DNA of 64,000 nt, from NCBI RefSeq assembly GCF_000203915.1, contig NC_008391.1, positions 2,418,001 through 2,482,000 of the forward strand. The letters are read 5' to 3'. The notes beneath the pieces are model-generated. The model was not told the DNA's origin. It worked only from the letters and a program-made list of their open reading frames with translations, and made no database searches. The stretch is from Burkholderia ambifaria AMMD. Its GTDB lineage: Bacteria > Pseudomonadota > Gammaproteobacteria > Burkholderiales > Burkholderiaceae. Numbering within the stretch: the first letter of the stretch is position 1; the number at the start of each line of letters is the position of its first letter. Below are positions 63,898-64,000 of the stretch, in pieces. Made by a program: the position numbers and the translations under genes.

Positions 63898-64000
63898 ATT
63901 CTTGTCCTTTTCTTCAATGGCCGCCGGGCGACACGCATCGCACGGATCGGGGTGCGACGTGATCGGGCGGGCGGCGCGGAGGTCCGGCGCGGTCGCACGG

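Noticed and set aside
63898..64000. Sigma-54 promoter for the RNA-repair operon
   Set aside because: No GG-N10-GC pattern with the usual flanks was found in the 100 bases available.

Overview
The window is high-GC, gene-dense DNA from a Burkholderia of the cepacia complex. Pointers are the strong GC3 bias, the abundance of LysR/IclR/TetR regulators, DUF3348/DUF802/DUF2894, DUF4148, DUF2970 and DUF1176 proteins, a collagen-like lipoprotein, and an 87-residue fucose-type lectin that looks like BambL of B. ambifaria. The identity is from memory and was not searched. There are no rRNA or tRNA genes, CRISPR arrays or prophage; the content is what one expects of a secondary replicon.

Layout. 1-4985: a polyamine/opine-type ABC importer (ATPase, two permeases) fused in one operon to a 2Fe-2S protein and an FAD oxidoreductase that runs off the left edge, with a divergent IclR regulator. 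5263-9575: a chemoreceptor, a Tat-exported phosphoesterase lipoprotein and a small zinc-ribbon protein. 9783-14128: a CynX-type MFS permease, an XRE/MmyB-type regulator divergent from an SDR gene around a perfect palindrome, and an MDR reductase. 14515-17508: a stand-alone adenylation-carrier-reductase (A-T-R) protein. 17537-23951: LysR, a mercuric-reductase-like flavoprotein, then a D-tartrate module (LysR, tarD, dctA). 24019-26904: exported protein, a GNAT remnant, LysE exporter, DUF1444-like protein.

27388-32487 holds the most interesting locus: DUF3348, a MotA/TolQ-like membrane protein with a long tail of 80-residue tandem repeats (DUF802), a MotB/OmpA-like partner and DUF2894, tightly coupled as one operon. 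Its architecture resembles the ZorA/ZorB motor of Zorya defence, but with different accessory genes.

32517-39085: FMN reductase, a GNAT-like protein, a 28-residue membrane peptide directly behind a tnpB-only IS element (its TnpB lacks the usual RuvC-II glutamate), a methyltransferase-like membrane protein and a collagen-like lipoprotein with about 54 Gly-Thr-Ser units. 39454-44153: a CMD protein and a TetR-controlled SDR/flavin monooxygenase/hydrolase operon. 44465-49001: the fucose lectin in an AT-rich island, then LysR/GST/flavoprotein fusion and DUF2970. 49474-53603: TonB receptor, PnuC transporter and APH-fold kinase, a complete trap-import-phosphorylate route for a vitamin-like nucleoside or thiamine. 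53760-56868: small exported proteins and a low-GC cluster of orphan immunity-like genes. 57086-60343: metY, an O-methyltransferase, DUF1176. 60602-63897: an RNA-repair operon (slipin, RtcB, nucleotidyltransferase) ending at a terminator.
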